A stretch of 64,000 bases of DNA from Cytophagales bacterium WSM2-2 (GTDB taxonomy: Bacteria; Bacteroidota; Bacteroidia; Cytophagales; Cyclobacteriaceae): positions 3,770,001 through 3,834,000 of the forward strand of contig BNHL01000001.1 in NCBI GenBank assembly GCA_015472025.1. Direction: 5' to 3'. Each line of letters opens with the position of its first letter. Position 1 is the first letter of the stretch. The notes beneath the pieces are model-generated. The model saw nothing but the letters and a program-made list of their open reading frames with translations, made no database searches and was not told the DNA's origin. Made by a program: the position numbers and the translations under genes. Below are positions 19,201 to 28,220 of the stretch, in pieces.

Positions 19201-19492
19201 GCTCGTTCCAATCTATACCAGGTTTATTCCTAACGTATTTACTCCGGAGCAATCACCAGAGCAAAATGATACTTTCATGATACAATACGGTGATCAACAT
19301 CCGGCTCCCGGTTCAGCTCTGCTTACGCAAATTTCAATAAAGATTTACAACCGATGGGGCAAACTGGTGTATGAGAGCAAAGATTACAAGAATGATTGGA
19401 CAGCAAATAACGTGGATGGAGACTCCTATTATTATGAAGTGACCGTATTGGGCGAAACCACTTGCAAGGGATGGGTGCAGGTGATCAAGTGA
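16217..19492 (+). CDS. Secreted beta-propeller/PKD protein with type B T9SS sorting domain (CHU_C)
   Basis: 1091 residues, exported. Signal peptide (MWVRILLLLWFTGLSKTFA), then the DUF7948-type start (PGISFIENKGQWHSSIFYHA, about 23-42) that precedes SBBP propeller repeats in this family. SBBP-like units (YLGG..., LYATFLGGTSSRTH, DFPTTTGV) run from about 245 to 740; two PKD-like Ig domains follow (about 780-1010, with NPGTYTVKLKVTDVG and FDFGDGIVSDEQTSTH). The last 80 or so residues (FIPNVFTPEQSPEQND, IKIYNRWGKLVYES, KGWVQVIK) form the gliding-motility-type CHU_C domain recognised by the type IX system. It is probably a cell-surface adhesin or scaffold; no catalytic motif. Confidence 0.88.
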   Translation: MWVRILLLLWFTGLSKTFALPPGISFIENKGQWHSSIFYHARTQGVSFDLQPDGFRYTFLDSHRPHAGLNSSGNEVSADKFLVKGHVLTSSFVGHNPSAPVPFGIHSEYYNYFLGEDQSLWRSKARAFDGVIYQSFYQGIDLKIYSDGQNVKYDFIVAANADPNQIQWKYAGAESIEIEGGEIVVKTPLADLIEKTPLVYQWINDQKIFVKAEYRLVDGLVSFNISGTYNSCEPLIIDPLLIFSTYSGSTADNWGSTATPGEHGALYSSGITILGGAGVFPATAGAFQKTYGGIYDVAILKYDSAGSNLLYASYLGGKLSESPHSLVVDKDENLIVLGTTSSSDFPTTTGVIQRKFAGGEKLEQENKREIPIPYENGSDIFIVKISKDGTKLLAGTYLGGSRNDGLNPLASPLVKNYGDQMRGDIITDSQGNIFVSTVTSSPDFPVGNGFNSIYNGGESDALILKLSGDLTKILWGAFLGGNSDDASHTIQIDKTENIFVGGGSASANFPTTSGVYQSVPKGDVDGWIAQIKGDGSALLKSTMTGTSLFNEVYFLDLDKDENVYVFGQTVGAFPVTAGVYSNPNSGQFLQKFDNSLSTLLISTVFGSGIGQPNISPTAFLINDCNNIFMSGWGGLVNSDLSFWNTSTTGMKVTSDAVQKTTSGSDFYFIVLSGDASQLLYATFLGGTSSRTHMDGGTCRFDKNGTVYHAVCSGCAAFNATGHSTSDFPTTKNAWSRVNRSSNCNNAAFKFDLSTLKARIQTNSIHLNQPGLNKFCVSDKVVFQNLSTGGQSYAWSLSDGTKQIKTDTSLVIRQFPNPGTYTVKLKVTDVGTCTGVDSTSTMISVSKPLGQTGPDKAICFNMSTQLDASGGVAYLWTAFDKSFSSTLPSPIVSPTISTSYYIAITDVNGCTVVDTVKVKVVPHINIKFTLEPLFPCDGRPTVKVENLTDPGEDTFFDFGDGIVSDEQTSTHVYNKDGKYNIRLVGKKEFCVYDSSVLVPIYTRFIPNVFTPEQSPEQNDTFMIQYGDQHPAPGSALLTQISIKIYNRWGKLVYESKDYKNDWTANNVDGDSYYYEVTVLGETTCKGWVQVIK

Positions 19493-19498
19493 TTTGTT

Positions 19499-21220
19499 TC
19501 AATTAAGGTCACGCTCTATGCTGGAAATTTTTTCTTGGAGTTCCTTGTCAATTCTTTCGAAATCATTGGCGGTGCCAAGCTTACCTTTCACACTCACATA
19601 AAATTTGATCTTGGGCTCAGTGCCAGAAGGCCGCACGGATATTTTTGAACCCCTATCAGTGTAGAATTGCAATACATCAGATTTCGGAAAGTCGAGTTGC
19701 TTTGTTGTCGAAGTCGCCAGCTCTTTTTCTAAACTAGTCTTGTAGTCCAGCACACGAATCACCCTTTCATTACCCAAGGTAGAGGGAGGGGCATTCCGGA
19801 ATTTTTCCATCATGGCTTTGATTTGCTGCTCGCCATCTGCACCTTTTCTCACCAGGTTGATCAAGCCTTCTTTGTAAAATCCATTTTCAACATACATCTG
19901 TAACAGCCAGTCATACATGGATTTCCCTTCGTCTTTTGCTGCAGCTGCCATGGCTGCGAAAAAAGCACAGGCGCTGACTGCGTCCTTGTCTCTGACAAAG
20001 TCACCAACCATGTATCCGTAACTTTCTTCACCTGCAGCCACAAATTTCTTCTTTCCCTCCAGCTGGCTCATTAACTCGGCAATGTGTTTGAAACCGGTAA
20101 GGGTATTAAAGCATTCGATGCCGAAATGCCTGGCCATATCATCGATCAATTCTGTTGTGACAATCGTCTTAACAATGTAGGAGCCCTTCTTTTCTTTTAG
20201 GTTTCTTAAGATGAACCACATCATAAGACTGAATCCCTGGTTTCCATTCAACAGGAAATATTCGCCTTTGTCATTTTTAATTCCGAATCCAACCCGATCT
20301 GTATCCGGGTCTGTAGCTAGTACTAACTCTGCATTTACTAACCGTGCTTTCTTCAACGCCATTTCCATGGCCGATTGCTCTTCGGGATTCGGTGAATGTA
20401 CGGTCGGAAAATTTCCATCAGGTACTTTTTGCTCTTCAACGATGGATATGTTTTCAAATCCCAGGCGCTTGAGACATTCTGGTACCATGGTAATTCCAGC
20501 TCCGTGTAAACTGGTATAAACTATTGAAGTATTTTTTTGCCGAGCGATACTTTCTTTTTTAGGAATTCGCTGAATAACCTCTTCGTAGTAAGCGTCTTCT
20601 ACTTCTTTTCCAACAGTCTTGATTTTAGAGGGATCAGGAGTAAATTTGATTTGATCAAAATTTGTGATCGCGTTGACTTCAGCAATTACGTTTTTGTCAT
20701 GGGGAGAAACCAGTTGCGCGCCCTCATTCCAGTAGGCTTTATAGCCGTTGTATTCTTTGGGGTTGTGTGAAGCGGTGATCACTACCCCCGAATCACATTT
20801 TAAATAGCGAATAGCGAAGGAAAGGAGAGGAGTGGGGCGAAGTTCCTCGAATAGATGCACCGTAATCCCGTTGGCTGAAAATACATTTGCCGTTACCTGT
20901 GCAAAGTACTTGCTATTGTTACGACTATCGTATGCGATAGCTACTTGTATCGGTTTTGAAGGGAAAGACTTTTTTAGATAGTTGGCAAGCCCTTGCGTGG
21001 CGGCACCAACGGTATATTGATTCATGCAATTGGAACCAACACCCATGATTCCCCGAAGACCTCCTGTTCCAAATTCAAGGTCCTTGTAAAAACTGTCAAT
21101 TAGCAATTTTTCGTCTGTACCTGCGAGTAGTTTATTTACTTGCTCCTTGGTGGTATCATCAATGTTGCTCTTTAGCCAATGATTTGCTTTGGCTTTTGCG
21201 GTTTCAAGAAGGGAAGACAT
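19499..21220 (-). CDS. Phospho-sugar mutase (phosphoglucomutase/phosphomannomutase)
   Basis: 573 residues, alpha-D-phosphohexomutase superfamily, close in layout to PgcA-type enzymes. Catalytic phosphoserine loop TASHNP (149-154, Ser151), metal-binding DPDTDR, sugar-specificity loop GEESYGY and phosphate-binding RPSGTEPKIKFY are all present, so the enzyme should be functional. It interconverts glucose-1-P and glucose-6-P (or the mannose equivalents), or related sugars, in the cytosol. It ends 6 bp from the convergent CHU_C gene; no terminator is visible between them. Confidence 0.93.
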   Translation of the reverse strand: MSSLLETAKAKANHWLKSNIDDTTKEQVNKLLAGTDEKLLIDSFYKDLEFGTGGLRGIMGVGSNCMNQYTVGAATQGLANYLKKSFPSKPIQVAIAYDSRNNSKYFAQVTANVFSANGITVHLFEELRPTPLLSFAIRYLKCDSGVVITASHNPKEYNGYKAYWNEGAQLVSPHDKNVIAEVNAITNFDQIKFTPDPSKIKTVGKEVEDAYYEEVIQRIPKKESIARQKNTSIVYTSLHGAGITMVPECLKRLGFENISIVEEQKVPDGNFPTVHSPNPEEQSAMEMALKKARLVNAELVLATDPDTDRVGFGIKNDKGEYFLLNGNQGFSLMMWFILRNLKEKKGSYIVKTIVTTELIDDMARHFGIECFNTLTGFKHIAELMSQLEGKKKFVAAGEESYGYMVGDFVRDKDAVSACAFFAAMAAAAKDEGKSMYDWLLQMYVENGFYKEGLINLVRKGADGEQQIKAMMEKFRNAPPSTLGNERVIRVLDYKTSLEKELATSTTKQLDFPKSDVLQFYTDRGSKISVRPSGTEPKIKFYVSVKGKLGTANDFERIDKELQEKISSIERDLN

Positions 21221-21240
21221 TTTTGGTTTTAGAAATTTGT

Positions 21241-22332
21241 TTAAAGATTACCTCTCAGCTCCTGCTCGTGCTCGATAGCTTCAAACAAAGCTTTGAAATT
21301 CCCTTTGCCAAAAGATTTTGCACCGTTGCGTTCAATGATCTCGAAAAATAGTGTCGGCCGGTCTTGAACGGGCTTGGAAAAAATCTGAAGCAGGTATCCC
21401 TCTTCATCCCGGTCGATAAGTATGTTCAGTTTTTCCAATTCTTTCCAGTCTTCGTTGATATGACCAACGCGTTCCTTCACATCGTCATAATAAACTTCCG
21501 GTACATGCAGGAATTCGACACCGCGTCTTTTCAATTCACTTACTGTGTGAATGATGTCATCAGTAGCAATGGCGATATGTTGTACACCAGGTCCGTGATA
21601 AAAATCAAGGTACTCTTCAATTTGTGATTTCTTCTTTCCCTGTGCTGGTTCGTTGATCGGGAATTTGATGTAACCATTTCCATTGGAAACAACTTTGCTC
21701 ATCAGAGCGCTGTATTCGGTAGAGATGTCCTTGTCATCGAAAGTGATCAGCAACTTAAAGCCCATCACATCTTCATAGAACTTGACCCACTTGTTCATTT
21801 GGCCAAGTTCAACGTTACCTACACAATGATCAACGTGTTTCAACCCGATGGGGGTAACGGCCAGTTTATTTTTCACAGCCTTGTAGCCAGGCAAAAATGC
21901 TCCTTTATAATTTTTTCTTTCAACGAAAGTGTGAATCGTGTCTCCGTAAGTTTTGATTGACGAAAGTACGACCTCACCAAATTCATCTTTCAGGGTTTTA
22001 GGTTCCTGAACAGCCACGGCTCCCCGAAGCAAAGTTTCCTGAAATGATTTAGTGGCATCATCCACCCACAAGGCAAGCACTTTTACGCCATCGCCATGCC
22101 TGGCCACGTGCTTGTTGATCTCTGAATCAGGGATCAACGAAGTAGTAAGTACAAAGCGGATTTTATGCTGTTGAAGGACGTATGAAGCACGATCCCGAAC
22201 GCCAGTTTCCGGCCCCGAATAAGCTACTAATTCAAAGCCAAAGCAATGTTGGTAGTATAAAGCAGTTTGTTTGGCATTGCCAACGTAAAATTCGATGTGA
22301 TCAGTGCCATTAAGCGGGAGGAAATCAGCCAT
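21241..22332 (-). CDS. hppD: 4-hydroxyphenylpyruvate dioxygenase
   Basis: 363 residues, two VOC domains. HPPD converts 4-hydroxyphenylpyruvate to homogentisate in tyrosine breakdown. The iron ligands can be placed by family alignment at His169 (KHVDHCVGN), His252 (GPGVQHIAIATDD) and Glu331 (LFFEIIERNG); the C-terminal gate helix SFGKGNFKALFEAIEHEQ is conserved. It lies 20 bp upstream of the phosphomutase gene on the same strand and may be co-transcribed. Other tyrosine-pathway genes such as homogentisate dioxygenase are not in the window. Confidence 0.95.
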   Translation of the reverse strand: MADFLPLNGTDHIEFYVGNAKQTALYYQHCFGFELVAYSGPETGVRDRASYVLQQHKIRFVLTTSLIPDSEINKHVARHGDGVKVLALWVDDATKSFQETLLRGAVAVQEPKTLKDEFGEVVLSSIKTYGDTIHTFVERKNYKGAFLPGYKAVKNKLAVTPIGLKHVDHCVGNVELGQMNKWVKFYEDVMGFKLLITFDDKDISTEYSALMSKVVSNGNGYIKFPINEPAQGKKKSQIEEYLDFYHGPGVQHIAIATDDIIHTVSELKRRGVEFLHVPEVYYDDVKERVGHINEDWKELEKLNILIDRDEEGYLLQIFSKPVQDRPTLFFEIIERNGAKSFGKGNFKALFEAIEHEQELRGNL

Positions 22333-22548
22333 GATTAACGGATTAGACAGTAAAATTAGTCAATTATTGGAGGTAGGAAAATGCTCCGATATCACATGGA
22401 ATTTCAAGCTTGGGAAAGTGAAGCTCGATAATTGAACATGCCAAATGCTCAATAAATAAGATCATCGCATAATGATGTGAGACCTTAGCAGTTGGTGTTT
22501 AGTACTTTTAAAACATCGTTTATGGGGGTTATTTAAACTTGGGTTCTG
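22333..22548. other. Intergenic region between hppD and a T9SS protein gene
   Basis: 216 bp between two divergent genes. It contains AT-rich, promoter-like sequence, including TAAACTTG (one mismatch from the -7 consensus) near 22536, and a 16-codon open frame at 22381 after a GGAGG. I see no hairpin, RNA gene or repeat of note. Confidence 0.4.
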
Positions 22549-25500
22549 ATGAAGAAATTGGCTTTGATCTGTTTAATGCTTTCGTATGTCTATGCGGGGG
22601 CGATTCCCAGGTATTGGGTGGGTGCTACGAATTCCAACTGGAATACCGCAAGTAACTGGAATACGGTGTCGGGTGGTGGTGGTGCCACGGGTCTACCGGG
22701 AACTGGAGACGATGTTATTTTTGATGGCAACGGACTGGTTGATTGTAACATCAATGCCAACATTAGCGTTGCGACTATCACGGTTCTAGTCGGGTACACC
22801 AAAACTATCAGCCAGGCGAACACCCGAACGATTACCACGACAGGAGCTGTTTCCTGGTCTGGTGGCACTTTCACAGGTGGAAACTCTAATATCTCTGTTG
22901 CAGGTACTTTTACTCTTTCTGGCACAGCTTTTACCAGTACAAGTGCGACACTAGGTATTGGCAATAATTTTTCATTTACCAGTGGGTCATTCACACACAA
23001 TAATGGAACCGTGTCCTTCGACTTTTCCATTAATTCTGGAGGCAACAACATCACCGTAAGCAATTCTTCCTCAATTACATTTAACAACGTTACAACGGTA
23101 CCGTTTTATAGAAACTTAAACTTGAATAATTCATTCATAGTCAACGGAAATTTGACCTTAAGCGGGAGCGGTGCGGGTAATCCTTCAGTTGCGGTAAATA
23201 TTAGTTCCGGGCAGACTATTACGGTCAATGGAACGCTAAGTACAACAGGAGCTGGCAATGTGTCTATAAATACAGGCACGATTGACACAAAAGGGGATAT
23301 AACTCTTTCTAATACTTCGGCTATAGCCGGTAATGGAACTGTTAGCATTACTGGTAATGGCGCACAGTTATTGACTGGGTCTGGAACAGTTGCCCAAGGC
23401 GGCCTTCCGAATGTGACCATTAATAAGTTATCAGGAACTTTGACCTTGGCGAGTTATATAACCGTTTACGGACCATCATGGAACTACATCTCAGGCACTA
23501 TAGCTCCGGGGACTTCCACCATAAATTTTTACAATACAGATGCATCTGTAACAACTTTTACAATTGCGGGCACACACACTTTATATGATGTCGTTTTTCG
23601 GGGGAATTATCTGACGCCAACGCATACCGTGAGCAATGATTTGACTACGAATAGTCTCACACTGGATGGGACCAGTACTTGTGTTGTAGCTGTGACTTCA
23701 TCTATTACAGTTGGTGGTACGTTAACCTACTCCGGGGGCGGGAATATCACACTCAATAGTGGGACTGTCAATGTAAAAGGAAACGTAGTAAACAATAGTA
23801 CATTGGCTGCAAATAATGGCGGCACAGCAAGTTTTGTCATCAATGGCACAGGAGCCCAAAATATTAGCGGAACGTCTGTTATAGACCGTGGCGCATATCC
23901 TCCATTCTACATTAACAAATCTTCGGGTACCGTTTCATTTTCAGGCTTTCTCACATTTTATAATGGTTTTACTTGGCAGGCGGGCAGCGTTAACTCTGGA
24001 ACGTCCACATGTGTGTTTATCAATAGCGTTGCACAATCACAATCAGTTTCCGCAAGTGCGGCGGGAATGAGTTTTTACAACGTTATTTTTGAACAACCAG
24101 ACTACGGATGGACAAAATTATTGACGGACATAAGTGTTTCAGGTGATTTTACCATTGCGGCATCAAGTGGTATTTGTACAAATAATCATAACATCTCGAT
24201 TGGAGGAAATTTTACGAGTCTTAACACGACTGCAACCTCAAATTTTGCCATAGTCGGTACCAACCCAAGTCCCGGGACAACAACACCAAATACAAACACC
24301 TTCACCTTTAATGGCTTCGGACAGCAGACGATTACCATGAACAATCCTAATGCCACGGGTAATCGTGCTTTTTTTTATAATCTCGTAATTAACAACAACG
24401 CAGCGCGTAGTTCAAATGACGATATCACCCTTGCTGACATCCTTCCGGTTACCAACAGCGTCACATTTACGAATGGACGAATGCTTACAACTTCTACGAA
24501 ATATCTCCGGGTAATGAATGGTGCGAGTGCCAATACAGGTACAACAACCAGCTATGTGAATGGCCCCATGAACTATGATATGGCTGTCAATGGATCCACT
24601 CGCACACTTAATTTCCCTATAGGAGACGGAAGCAACTGGCGTTATGCTTCACTTTCGGTGCGCCACAGTGCCGCCACTTCATATACTTACACCGCTCAGG
24701 TTACCCACTCCTCTGCCAGTGCGTTGGGTTACACGGTGCCAGGTACTATTAGTTATGTTTCTAACGTCAGGTACACGACCATCGATAGGACGGTAACTTC
24801 TTCCGGGGCGGCTGCGTCAAGCACGAACCTGGTTGTCGCTTCGCCTAACAATCCCGTCATTACGATGCGTTACAGCACAGATGATCAGGTTGGTGATTTT
24901 GCAAACCTTACTATTGCAAAAACGACCGGCAGTGGAACTCCCTGGATTGACCTTCTTGGATCTGCAACCGCAAACACCACCGGAACAATTACGTCAACAT
25001 CAACTACAGCCTTCATAGGGTTCAGTAAATTTTGTCTTGCCAATAAATCAGCAGGTACTAATTCGCTCCCGATAGAACTGGTATCATTTGAAGCGAGACC
25101 GAAGAATGGAAATGTTTTGTTAACATGGGTAACTGCCTCCGAAACAAACAGTGATCATTTCGAGGTATTACGTTCAAAAAATGGTACCGATTGGGTGGCT
25201 ATTGGGAATGTAAAAGCGGCAGGTACAACCAACGAACAGCATAATTATTCCTTTGAGGATGGCAGTGCTTTCCAGGGCTCCTCTTATTATCGTCTGAAGC
25301 AGGTTGACGTGGACAATAAATTTGAAAATTTTACCGTAATGGCGCGAATGCCTTTCACCTCTATTGTTGTTTATCCTAATCCTGCCAGTGACAAAGTGGT
25401 AATAGAAGGCGAAGACCTAGATTCACGGGAAATTTCACTGATGAACCAAATGGGGTCCGATATGACTTCTTATGTCAGGATTTCCCAACCGGATAAAAAT

Positions 25501-25587
25501 ACGATGATCATTGATATCTCTTCGCTGCCTCAGCAGACCTATATTTTGAAAGGAAAAAACGTATCCACCATGCTTTATAAGCAATGA
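22549..25587 (+). CDS. Large secreted beta-solenoid-like protein with type A T9SS sorting domain
   Basis: 1012 residues. Signal peptide MKKLALICLMLSYVYAGA, then RYWVGATNSNWNTASNWNT, the usual opening of Bacteroidota surface proteins with Gly/Asn/Ser/Thr-rich strand repeats (GTLTLSGT-, GNVTI-type turns) up to about residue 840. SLPIELVSFEARPKNGNVLLTWVTAS starts a conserved Fn3-like linker domain (about 842-930), and the final 80 residues (VVYPNPASDKVVIEG) form the type A T9SS signal. No enzymatic motif is visible. It is likely an adhesin or surface-layer filament. A second protein of the same build is encoded at 30686-33466. Confidence 0.82.
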   Translation: MKKLALICLMLSYVYAGAIPRYWVGATNSNWNTASNWNTVSGGGGATGLPGTGDDVIFDGNGLVDCNINANISVATITVLVGYTKTISQANTRTITTTGAVSWSGGTFTGGNSNISVAGTFTLSGTAFTSTSATLGIGNNFSFTSGSFTHNNGTVSFDFSINSGGNNITVSNSSSITFNNVTTVPFYRNLNLNNSFIVNGNLTLSGSGAGNPSVAVNISSGQTITVNGTLSTTGAGNVSINTGTIDTKGDITLSNTSAIAGNGTVSITGNGAQLLTGSGTVAQGGLPNVTINKLSGTLTLASYITVYGPSWNYISGTIAPGTSTINFYNTDASVTTFTIAGTHTLYDVVFRGNYLTPTHTVSNDLTTNSLTLDGTSTCVVAVTSSITVGGTLTYSGGGNITLNSGTVNVKGNVVNNSTLAANNGGTASFVINGTGAQNISGTSVIDRGAYPPFYINKSSGTVSFSGFLTFYNGFTWQAGSVNSGTSTCVFINSVAQSQSVSASAAGMSFYNVIFEQPDYGWTKLLTDISVSGDFTIAASSGICTNNHNISIGGNFTSLNTTATSNFAIVGTNPSPGTTTPNTNTFTFNGFGQQTITMNNPNATGNRAFFYNLVINNNAARSSNDDITLADILPVTNSVTFTNGRMLTTSTKYLRVMNGASANTGTTTSYVNGPMNYDMAVNGSTRTLNFPIGDGSNWRYASLSVRHSAATSYTYTAQVTHSSASALGYTVPGTISYVSNVRYTTIDRTVTSSGAAASSTNLVVASPNNPVITMRYSTDDQVGDFANLTIAKTTGSGTPWIDLLGSATANTTGTITSTSTTAFIGFSKFCLANKSAGTNSLPIELVSFEARPKNGNVLLTWVTASETNSDHFEVLRSKNGTDWVAIGNVKAAGTTNEQHNYSFEDGSAFQGSSYYRLKQVDVDNKFENFTVMARMPFTSIVVYPNPASDKVVIEGEDLDSREISLMNQMGSDMTSYVRISQPDKNTMIIDISSLPQQTYILKGKNVSTMLYKQ

Positions 25588-25661
25588 CCCTGACCTAAAT
25601 CGATTTTTTGATTTTTAAAATCGCAGTCATTTCCATAATCTTGGAAAAAATTTAGGGAATA

Positions 25662-26066
25662 ATGGACATCAAAGCATTGGATAAGGCTATCCAGGACATT
25701 GCCATCAGGCGTAACGACTTGAAAAAAATTGACTACAATAACCCAAAGTACGATGACTTGGAGGAGGAGTTGCATGACCTTGAAGATGCATTCCATGTAA
25801 AATACGGGGAATACCTGGAAGAAGCCTTGCAAGACGTTCACGATAAGCTTGCTCCCGATACCGACATTCTTTTCCCGATCGCCTACCTGGCAAAAACTTA
25901 CACCATCAGTTCTAAAAACGAATTTTCAGTTTCAGGTAGTGAGGGTGTATTTGTGGAGGTCGATACGATGCCGGGCAAGGAAACTAAATTGGTGATTGTT
26001 CCCAATCCGCTGCGGATTGTATTGAATACAAAAGACAAACAGCAAGTTGTTTGGGAAGCGAAGTAA
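25662..26066 (+). CDS. Conserved-type hypothetical cytosolic protein
   Basis: 134 residues, no signal peptide. The N-terminal half is a strongly acidic helical hairpin (ALDKAIQDIAIRRNDLKKID and DLEEELHDLEDAFHVKYGEYLEEAL, about 5-60); the C-terminal half is beta-rich (FSVSGSEGVFVEVDTMPGKE). Normal codon use and an intact frame between two solid genes argue that it is real. I do not recognise the family. It converges on trpS with 9 bp between the stops. Confidence 0.6.
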   Translation: MDIKALDKAIQDIAIRRNDLKKIDYNNPKYDDLEEELHDLEDAFHVKYGEYLEEALQDVHDKLAPDTDILFPIAYLAKTYTISSKNEFSVSGSEGVFVEVDTMPGKETKLVIVPNPLRIVLNTKDKQQVVWEAK

Positions 26067-26075
26067 GCTCCAGTT

Positions 26076-27044
26076 TCAAAATCCGACTTTCTTTCTGACT
26101 CTTCCGATTACTTCCGTAGCGATTGCGGTGGCTTTGGCTTCACATTTCTCAAGCGTCCGCTCCAATTCAGGAATGTTATTCATAAAGTGATTGAACGCCT
26201 CGCGCTCTTTGGTATACTTCTGAAGAATCAATTCCAATAGTTCCTGTTTGGCGTGACCATAACCGAAATTTCCGGCCAGGTATTTTTTTCGGAATTGCAA
26301 TGTCTGAGCAGCGTCAGCCAGCAATTGGTAGATAGCATACACATTGTCTTTGTCCGGATCCTTAGGCGCCTCCATTGGAGTGCTATCGGTAACAATGGAC
26401 ATGACCTGTTTCTTCAATTCTTTATCAGGTAAAAAAATATCAATGATGTTGCCATACGACTTACTCATTTTTTGCCCGTCAGTGCCAGGAATAGTCATCA
26501 CCGTTTCTTCGATCTTAGCCTCTGGCAGCACAAAAGTTTCGCCATAAAGATTGTTAAATGCGGAGGCAATATCCCGGGCCATTTCCAGATGCTGGCGTTG
26601 GTCTTTTCCTACGGGTACATAATTGGCATCATACAGAACGATATCTGCCGTCATCAGGACGGGATAAGTGAATAACCCGGCATTCACGTCAGACAATTTT
26701 TCTGCTTTGTCCTTGAAGGAATGTGCATTAGCCAGCATGGGATAGGGTGTAACACAGTTGAGATACCATGTTAATTCACAAACCAATGGGATACGACTCT
26801 GTCTGTATAGAAGATTTTTTTCTACATCAAAACCAAACGCAAGCCATGCAGCGGCTACAGCTCTCACATTTTCTTCTCTCACCCCGGCGTCCTTAATTGT
26901 GGTCAGCGAATGCAAGTCAGCGATGAAGAAAAAAGATTCGTTGCCCGGCTGCTTTGAAAGCTCAATAGCAGGGATAATAGCTCCCAATAGATTGCCCAGG
27001 TGTGGACGACCGCTGCTTTGGATACCTGTTAGAATTCTTGACAT
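26076..27044 (-). CDS. trpS: Tryptophanyl-tRNA synthetase
   Basis: 322 residues, a normal length for bacterial TrpRS. Class I signatures: the HIGH motif as PHLGN (14-18) and KMSKS at 192-196. It charges tRNA-Trp in the cytosol. The active-site stretch VGKDQRQHLEMARDIA (145-160) is well conserved. Monocistronic by position; a short intergenic region separates it from the divergent DUF1573 gene. Confidence 0.97.
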   Translation of the reverse strand: MSRILTGIQSSGRPHLGNLLGAIIPAIELSKQPGNESFFFIADLHSLTTIKDAGVREENVRAVAAAWLAFGFDVEKNLLYRQSRIPLVCELTWYLNCVTPYPMLANAHSFKDKAEKLSDVNAGLFTYPVLMTADIVLYDANYVPVGKDQRQHLEMARDIASAFNNLYGETFVLPEAKIEETVMTIPGTDGQKMSKSYGNIIDIFLPDKELKKQVMSIVTDSTPMEAPKDPDKDNVYAIYQLLADAAQTLQFRKKYLAGNFGYGHAKQELLELILQKYTKEREAFNHFMNNIPELERTLEKCEAKATAIATEVIGRVRKKVGF

Positions 27045-27107
27045 AAAATAAAATTCAAGATTACAGATTTAGGATTTCTAATTCAAGGTTGGATGGATAA
27101 TGATTCG

Positions 27108-27115
27108 TAGTTTTG
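27108..27115 (+). promoter_or_regulatory. -7 promoter element of the DUF1573 gene
   Basis: TAGTTTTG is an exact match to TAnnTTTG, 28 bp before the start codon at 27144. A TTG lies 16 nt upstream, closer than the standard spacing. Confidence 0.4.
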
Positions 27116-27143
27116 CATCGTTATTGTTTTAAATGAAATAGCA

Positions 27144-28220
27144 ATGAATCGATTAGTGCTGCTTGCTTTTTTCTTCACGTTGAGTCAATTGGCATTCGGG
27201 CAACTGTCCGACCCCCTCGTTTTTCGTGAGACGGTACATGACTTTGGGAACATCACAGAACAAGATGGTCCTGCGGCATTTGAATTCGTAGTATCGAACA
27301 AAAGTACACGCCCGGTTAAGATCATCGGAGTAAATCCTTCGTGTGGATGTACCACACCGGATTGGACAAAAGAACCTATCGCAGTGGGTGGCACCGGATT
27401 CATTAAAGCCAGCTTTGACCCCAGAGGCAGGCCCGGCTACTTTGACAAAAAATTGACAGTGACAACAGACTGGAATGCGACTCCAATTGTCTTAACCATC
27501 AAGGGAACGGTTGTAACTCCAGAATCAATAAATGCATTGTCTGCTTTTCCTGCCATCAGCGGCAACTTGCGGTTTAAATCGAATTCATTCAACCTGGGAA
27601 AAGTATTTATCAACCGCGAGAATGAACCCTTATTATTTCCTTTTAGGAATGCAGGCAAAGACTCGATTCACATTCTTACCGTGGTTTCTCCTCCGTATAT
27701 TAAAGTTACTGCGCCAAAAGTGGTTGCTCCGGGTCAGTTGGCAAATCTGAAGCTTGCTTTCGATGCCAAATTGAAAAACCAATATGGATTTACGTCTGAG
27801 AATATTGAACTAAAAACTGATGATGCAACTCTCGCAGATAAATCATTCTCAGTCTACGCCACCACCGAAGAATTTTTTCCTAAGCTTTCTGAGGATGAGT
27901 TGGCAAAAGCACCGGTGTTATCACTGCAGGCCAATATGGTCAATTTTGGAATAGTCAGGGCAGGCGTGGTATTGTCGCGTGAGATCAAAATCAGCAATAC
28001 AGGAAAGAAAGACCTGGTGATTCGTCATGCACAATCCAATTGTTCCTGTTTGACGATTGCGCCCGGATCAAGAACATTAAAGCCTGGCCAGGAAACGTCC
28101 ATGAAAATTACACTGGATACTACTGGCCGCACTGGTCCTCAAAATAAGTCTGTTACGATTTATTCAACGGATCCGCAAAATCCGGTTCAACGGATTACAT
28201 TCACTACTGCGGTGAATTGA
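27144..28220 (+). CDS. DUF1573 domain-containing exported protein (two ASPM/SPD-2/Hydin-like Ig repeats)
   Basis: 358 residues. Signal peptide MNRLVLLAFFFTLSQLAFG. Two copies of the DUF1573 motif are clear: HDFGNITEQDGPAAFEF with NPSCGCTTPDW (about 30-70) and VNFGIVRAGVVLSREI with QSNCSCLTIAPGS (about 265-315); a weaker copy lacking the Cys pair lies between (SFNLGKVFINRENEP). The paired Cys motif C-x-C is typical of the family, whose function is not established. It abuts the gcdH stop with no spacer. Confidence 0.88.
   Translation: MNRLVLLAFFFTLSQLAFGQLSDPLVFRETVHDFGNITEQDGPAAFEFVVSNKSTRPVKIIGVNPSCGCTTPDWTKEPIAVGGTGFIKASFDPRGRPGYFDKKLTVTTDWNATPIVLTIKGTVVTPESINALSAFPAISGNLRFKSNSFNLGKVFINRENEPLLFPFRNAGKDSIHILTVVSPPYIKVTAPKVVAPGQLANLKLAFDAKLKNQYGFTSENIELKTDDATLADKSFSVYATTEEFFPKLSEDELAKAPVLSLQANMVNFGIVRAGVVLSREIKISNTGKKDLVIRHAQSNCSCLTIAPGSRTLKPGQETSMKITLDTTGRTGPQNKSVTIYSTDPQNPVQRITFTTAVN

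Noticed and set aside
22381-22431. 16-codon leader-like open frame with GGAGG before it
   Set aside because: Too short, no amino-acid bias typical of attenuators; in a divergent intergenic gap.
22590-23087. 165-residue minus-strand frame over the first T9SS giant
   Set aside because: Antisense shadow with Val/Pro-rich sequence, no start signal.
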